Positions 14,036 to 17,484 of a stretch of 17,484 nucleotides of DNA are shown here, piece after piece. Positions within the stretch are counted from its first letter, which is position 1. Each line of letters begins with the position of its first letter. A program made the translations under genes and the position numbers. The stretch comes from Actinomycetes bacterium (GTDB lineage: Bacteria > Actinomycetota > Acidimicrobiia > Acidimicrobiales > RAAP-2): assembly GCA_021791615.1 (NCBI GenBank), contig JAJYWG010000341.1:1-17484 (forward strand), in the 5' to 3' direction. The notes under the pieces were generated by a model that was given only the letters and a program-made list of their open reading frames with translations, did no database searches and had not been told where the DNA came from.

Positions 14036-14114
14036 CGAACCACCACACGCTGGCCATCGTGCCCACGATGCCGAGCGCGGCCGCCACGCGCGTCACGAGC
14101 TTGTGCTTCGCCAT
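14004..14114 (-). CDS. 36-residue single-pass membrane miniprotein
   Basis: The protein begins MAKHKLVTRVAAALGIVG and ends WWFALKPRRKKGR. Residues 6-28 form one hydrophobic helix (Val/Ala/Leu/Gly with a WWF end). Basic residues flank both sides, with a strongly basic KPRRKKGR tail. It starts 9 bp after the P450 stop, with AGGGTGG shortly before the ATG, so it is probably co-transcribed with the P450. The last eleven codons and the stop come from the 26-bp repeats. Since 26 is not a multiple of three, the second repeat is always read in a frame that gives TGA right after GR. Function not recognised. Such small basic membrane proteins may be anchors or regulators, but nothing here shows which. 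Confidence 0.6.
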   Translation of the reverse strand: MAKHKLVTRVAAALGIVGTMASVWWFALKPRRKKGR

Positions 14115-14123
14115 GGCGCCACC

Positions 14124-15501
<1,378 letters not shown>

Positions 15502-15580
15502 ACCGAGGCCGCGATGGGCGGACCACCCGGCGGGGTTCCTGGCGGGGTGGCCGGCGCCGAGGGCGCGCTGCGAGCGCGAG

Positions 15581-15611
15581 GGTGCGGCGACCCCGACGGG
15601 ATCGCCGCACC
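15581..15611. terminator. 10-bp-stem hairpin downstream of yceI
   Basis: GGTGCGGCGA (15581-15590) is perfectly complementary to TCGCCGCACC (15602-15611) with an 11-base loop. It lies 33 bp past the yceI stop and before the P450 gene, so it probably ends the yceI transcript. A second small hairpin, CGCGCT with AGCGCG (15564-15578), follows. No T-run is present. Nothing else was seen in this 143-bp gap. Confidence 0.5.
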
Positions 15612-15644
15612 GTGCACACGACCGACATCAGATCGGGCCGGCGA

Positions 15645-16214
15645 CTACTCCTGGCGCCCGGCCTCGACCTCGAGCTCGATCGTGACCTTGTTCCCGACCA
15701 CGATCGCCCCGCCCTCCAGCACGCCGCTGAAGGCCACCCCGAAGTCGCGCCGGTCGACCTCGGTCGAGGCCGACAGGGCGAGAACCTCGGAGCCGGGCTG
15801 CATCCCCGGACCGGCGCCGTGGTACTCGACGTCAAAGGTGACCGACTTGGTCACGCCACGGATGGTGAGGTCGGCCGTGAGGTTCCACTCGGTGTCGCTG
15901 ACCCGAGCGAGGCCCGTGCTCTTGATCGACAGGGTGGGGAACGTGGGCGCGTCCAGGAAGTCGTTGGTGCGCAGGTGGTCGTCGCGCATCTGGACGCCGG
16001 TCTCGATGCTCGCCGTCTCGGCCTTGGCCTCGACCGAGGACTGCTCGACCGGGTCGGCGATGACGATCGTGCCGTCAAAGGCGGTGAACCGCCCGCGGAC
16101 CTTCGAGCCGATCAGGTGGCGGGCGACGAAGCCGACCTCGGAGTGGGCCGGGTCGATGGTGTAGGTGCCGGGGGTCGGGAGTTTGACCGCCGTGCTCTGC
16201 TGGGACGTGACCAT
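15645..16214 (-). CDS. YceI family protein
   Basis: The product is 189 residues. It has the YceI start signature YTIDPAHSEVGFVARHL (about 18-34), then GRFTAFDGTI, and MRDDHLRTNDFLDAPTFP. It also has LTIRGVTKSVTFDVEY and FGVAFSGVLEGG further on. The fold is a lipocalin-like barrel that binds polyisoprenoid or similar lipids in known members. Many homologues are periplasmic, but no signal peptide is visible here, so this one is probably cytoplasmic. The ATG at 16214 has a purine-rich GAGAAAAGAGAAGAG leader just upstream. It has its own promoter within the marR control region. Role in the cell is not shown by sequence; a link to stress or organic-solute response is known only for some relatives. 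Confidence 0.92.
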   Translation of the reverse strand: MVTSQQSTAVKLPTPGTYTIDPAHSEVGFVARHLIGSKVRGRFTAFDGTIVIADPVEQSSVEAKAETASIETGVQMRDDHLRTNDFLDAPTFPTLSIKSTGLARVSDTEWNLTADLTIRGVTKSVTFDVEYHGAGPGMQPGSEVLALSASTEVDRRDFGVAFSGVLEGGAIVVGNKVTIELEVEAGRQE

Positions 16215-16340
16215 TGCTCTTCTCTTTTCTCTCTGCCTTGTCTGCGGGTTCTCTCCGCGGTGTTCTCTGCCGGCTGCGCTGCAGCAGGGCTGCCGGTCGG
16301 CTTTCGCCTGGCCCGGCGACCCTCGGGAGCCGGATGACAC

Positions 16341-16370
16341 ACTCTATCTGCTTAGTCAGATACTTGTCAA
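16341..16370 (-). promoter_or_regulatory. Predicted promoter of yceI
   Basis: On the minus strand, a perfect -35 TTGACA (16370-16365) is followed after 18 bp by TAGAGT (16346-16341). Transcription from about 16334 gives a leader of roughly 120 bases. The spacer contains the inverted repeat TATCTG-N6-CAGATA, so a bound MarR protein would cover the polymerase site. Confidence 0.55.
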
Positions 16371-16377
16371 CATCTGA
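16345..16377. promoter_or_regulatory. Overlapping inverted repeats, candidate MarR operator
   Basis: TATCTG (16345-16350) pairs with CAGATA (16357-16362) across 6 bp. TCAGAT (16356-16361) pairs with ATCTGA (16372-16377) across 10 bp. Together they form three alternating ATCTG half-sites. They lie between yceI and the divergent marR gene, over the yceI -35 and -10. MarR proteins commonly bind 16-20 bp palindromes of this kind and repress their own gene and a neighbour. Confidence 0.55.
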
Positions 16378-16389
16378 TCCTCTAGAGGA
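16378..16389. promoter_or_regulatory. Palindrome TCCTCTAGAGGA before marR
   Basis: This perfect 12-bp palindrome directly follows the ATCTG half-sites. It is followed by TATAGAAT (16391-16398), a possible -10, only 6 bases before the marR ATG at 16405. The marR mRNA may therefore be leaderless. The GAGGAG inside the palindrome is a poorly spaced ribosome site otherwise (14 bases from ATG). Confidence 0.35.
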
Positions 16390-16404
16390 GTATAGAATGC
16401 ACCC

Positions 16405-16956
16405 ATGGCAACGGAGGCAGTGGACCCGGGGCGGTCGGTCGTGGACGCTCCCGCGCCGGACGCCCCCCGCGCCGCCGATGGCGGAGCGCACGGGGGCGCC
16501 GCCCCTCCCCTGCCGCCGCTCGACCCGGCGGACGAGTACGCCATCACCCTGATGGGCCTGCTGGTGGAGGTCCACGCCCGGATCACGCGGGTGCTCGGCG
16601 CCCAGATGGAGGAGGCGTGCGGACTCCCCCTGAGCTGGTACGACGCCATGATCCGGTTGCGTCGGTCCCCCGGCGGCTTCACCACCATGACCCGGCTGGC
16701 GGCCGAGGTCTCGCTCACGTCCGGCGGCATCACCCGGCTCGTGGACCGGCTGGTTGAGTCCGGCTACGCCGAGCGCTCGAACTGCCCGACCGATCGCCGC
16801 AGCGTCTATGTCCGTCTGACCCCGGCCGGCGTGGCCAAGGTGGACGAGGCGACCGCGTCGCACCGCGCCGTGCTGGAGCAGCACCTGCTCGAGCCGCTCA
16901 GCGACGGCGAGCGGGGGGCGCTCGAGTCGGCGCTGCGGAAGCTCCGGAGCGCCTGA
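16405..16956 (+). CDS. MarR family transcriptional regulator
   Basis: The product is 183 residues. The first 45 are Ala/Pro/Gly-rich and probably disordered. The winged helix spans about residues 75-140: LSWYDAMIRLRRSPGG, then TRLAAEVSLTSGGITRLVDRLVESGYAER with the recognition helix, and the wing CPTDRRSVYVRLTPAG with the conserved DRR. The end has the dimerisation helices (LLEPLSDGERGALESALRKL). It probably represses yceI and itself through the sites at 16345-16389, with a small phenolic or other ligand relieving repression. It is divergent from yceI and convergent with the next gene, with an 11-bp gap. Confidence 0.93.
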   Translation: MATEAVDPGRSVVDAPAPDAPRAADGGAHGGAAPPLPPLDPADEYAITLMGLLVEVHARITRVLGAQMEEACGLPLSWYDAMIRLRRSPGGFTTMTRLAAEVSLTSGGITRLVDRLVESGYAERSNCPTDRRSVYVRLTPAGVAKVDEATASHRAVLEQHLLEPLSDGERGALESALRKLRSA

Positions 16957-16967
16957 CCCGGGGGGTC

Positions 16968-17483
16968 CTATCCCTGACGTGGCGCCAGGCTGGCCGCCAA
17001 CCGGTCCACGATCTCGTCGAGGATCCGCACGCCCGTGCCGAAGTTCAGACTGGCGTGCCCGGCGCCGCCCGCGCCGAATTCGGAACCGGGCACGAGCTCC
17101 ACCCGGGCCTCCTCGAGGAAGAACCTGGCCGGATCGTCGCCAAGCCCCGTGCCCCGGCAGTCGAGCCAGGCGAGGTAGGTGGCCTCGGGCGGGCGTAACG
17201 CGACGCCGGGGAGCGCCTCCACCCGCGCCACCAGGTGGTCGCGCATCGCCGTCAGGTGGCGGCACGTGGCCGCGAGCCAGGTGTCACCCTCCCGCCAGGC
17301 GGCGAGCGTGGCCTCCACCCCCACCACGTTCAAGGACCCGAAGTACTCCGGCGGCAAGCGGTCCCAAGCGCTGCGCACACGGGCGTCCCCGACGTGCGCG
17401 ACCGCGGTGCGCAACCCGCCCAGGTTGAAGGACTTGGTGGCGGACGTGATGGTCACCGTGCGCGCCGCCACCTCGTCGCCGAG
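16968..17483 (-). CDS. MalY/PatB-type PLP aminotransferase (class I/II), C-terminal part
   Basis: The frame is open to the right edge, giving the last 171 residues. It has the PLP lysine in TSATKSFNLGGLRTA, which matches the S-A-[ST]-K-[ST]-FN-[LI]-x-GL signature of MalY/PatB proteins. C-terminal features are PPEATYLAWLDCRGTG, FFLEEARVELVPGSEFG and HASLNFGTG with family-typical spacing. Members cleave cystathionine (C-S beta-lyase) or transaminate; the sequence cannot separate these. The N-terminal two thirds or so of the protein (including the cofactor-ring-stacking residue) lie outside the window. It converges on marR and looks intact so far. Confidence 0.88.
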   Translation of the reverse strand, partial: LGDEVAARTVTITSATKSFNLGGLRTAVAHVGDARVRSAWDRLPPEYFGSLNVVGVEATLAAWREGDTWLAATCRHLTAMRDHLVARVEALPGVALRPPEATYLAWLDCRGTGLGDDPARFFLEEARVELVPGSEFGAGGAGHASLNFGTGVRILDEIVDRLAASLAPRQG

Positions 17484-17484
17484 G

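Noticed and set aside
16376..16387. A 12-base match (GATCCTCTAGAG) to a common cloning polylinker, suggesting vector contamination
   Set aside because: The match ends at 12 bases on both sides, and the flanks are a normal marR-yceI control region; the palindrome explains it.

Overview
The window is very GC-rich, coding-dense bacterial DNA. Many start codons are GTG, and neighbouring genes overlap as ATGA, GTGA or TTGA, which fits a high-GC actinobacterium. The protein set (IclR, MarR, YceI, a bacterial P450, and a CoxMSL-type molybdenum hydroxylase) agrees with that. The lineage is an inference from composition and gene style only. No rRNA, tRNA, CRISPR array, insertion sequence or integrase was seen.

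Region 1 (1-280): the C-terminal end of an oligopeptide/dipeptide-type ABC transporter ATPase on the + strand, cut by the window edge. It converges on region 2.

Region 2 (357-8424, - strand): a compact six-gene operon. In transcription order it encodes a DUF6282-like metal-dependent hydrolase, then the FAD, [2Fe-2S] and molybdopterin subunits of a xanthine-dehydrogenase-family hydroxylase. A trimethylamine-dehydrogenase-like flavoprotein and a class V PLP enzyme resembling cysteine desulfurases follow. Gaps are 9 bp or less, or the genes overlap.

Region 3 (8425-8539): a divergent control region. It holds a good minus-strand promoter (TTGAGA, 17 bp, TATAAC) whose -10 lies inside the palindrome TGTTATAACA, and a second palindrome (8466-8478) just downstream of the predicted start of transcription.

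Region 4 (8540-13628, + strand): a 4-oxalocrotonate-tautomerase-like protein, a class III aminotransferase, an IclR regulator, an SDR oxidoreductase and a secreted family-5 solute-binding protein. The first four overlap. Regions 1-4 read together as one catabolic locus: a solute-binding protein and ABC transporter import a compound, and a Mo-hydroxylase, amine-type flavoprotein, hydrolase, two PLP enzymes, tautomerase and SDR degrade it under IclR control. The substrate is unknown. A nitrogen-containing, perhaps N-heterocyclic, compound is my inference.

Region 5 (13629-15644): convergent and partly decayed. It holds a 12-bp-stem hairpin, a Crp/Fnr-like N-terminal remnant, four tandem 26-bp repeats that run into a 36-residue membrane miniprotein gene, and a cytochrome P450 gene broken by two single-base frameshifts.

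Region 6 (15645-17484): yceI and a divergent marR gene share a control region with repeated ATCTG/CAGAT half-sites over the yceI promoter. Convergent with marR is the C-terminal part of a MalY/PatB-type aminotransferase, cut by the right edge.
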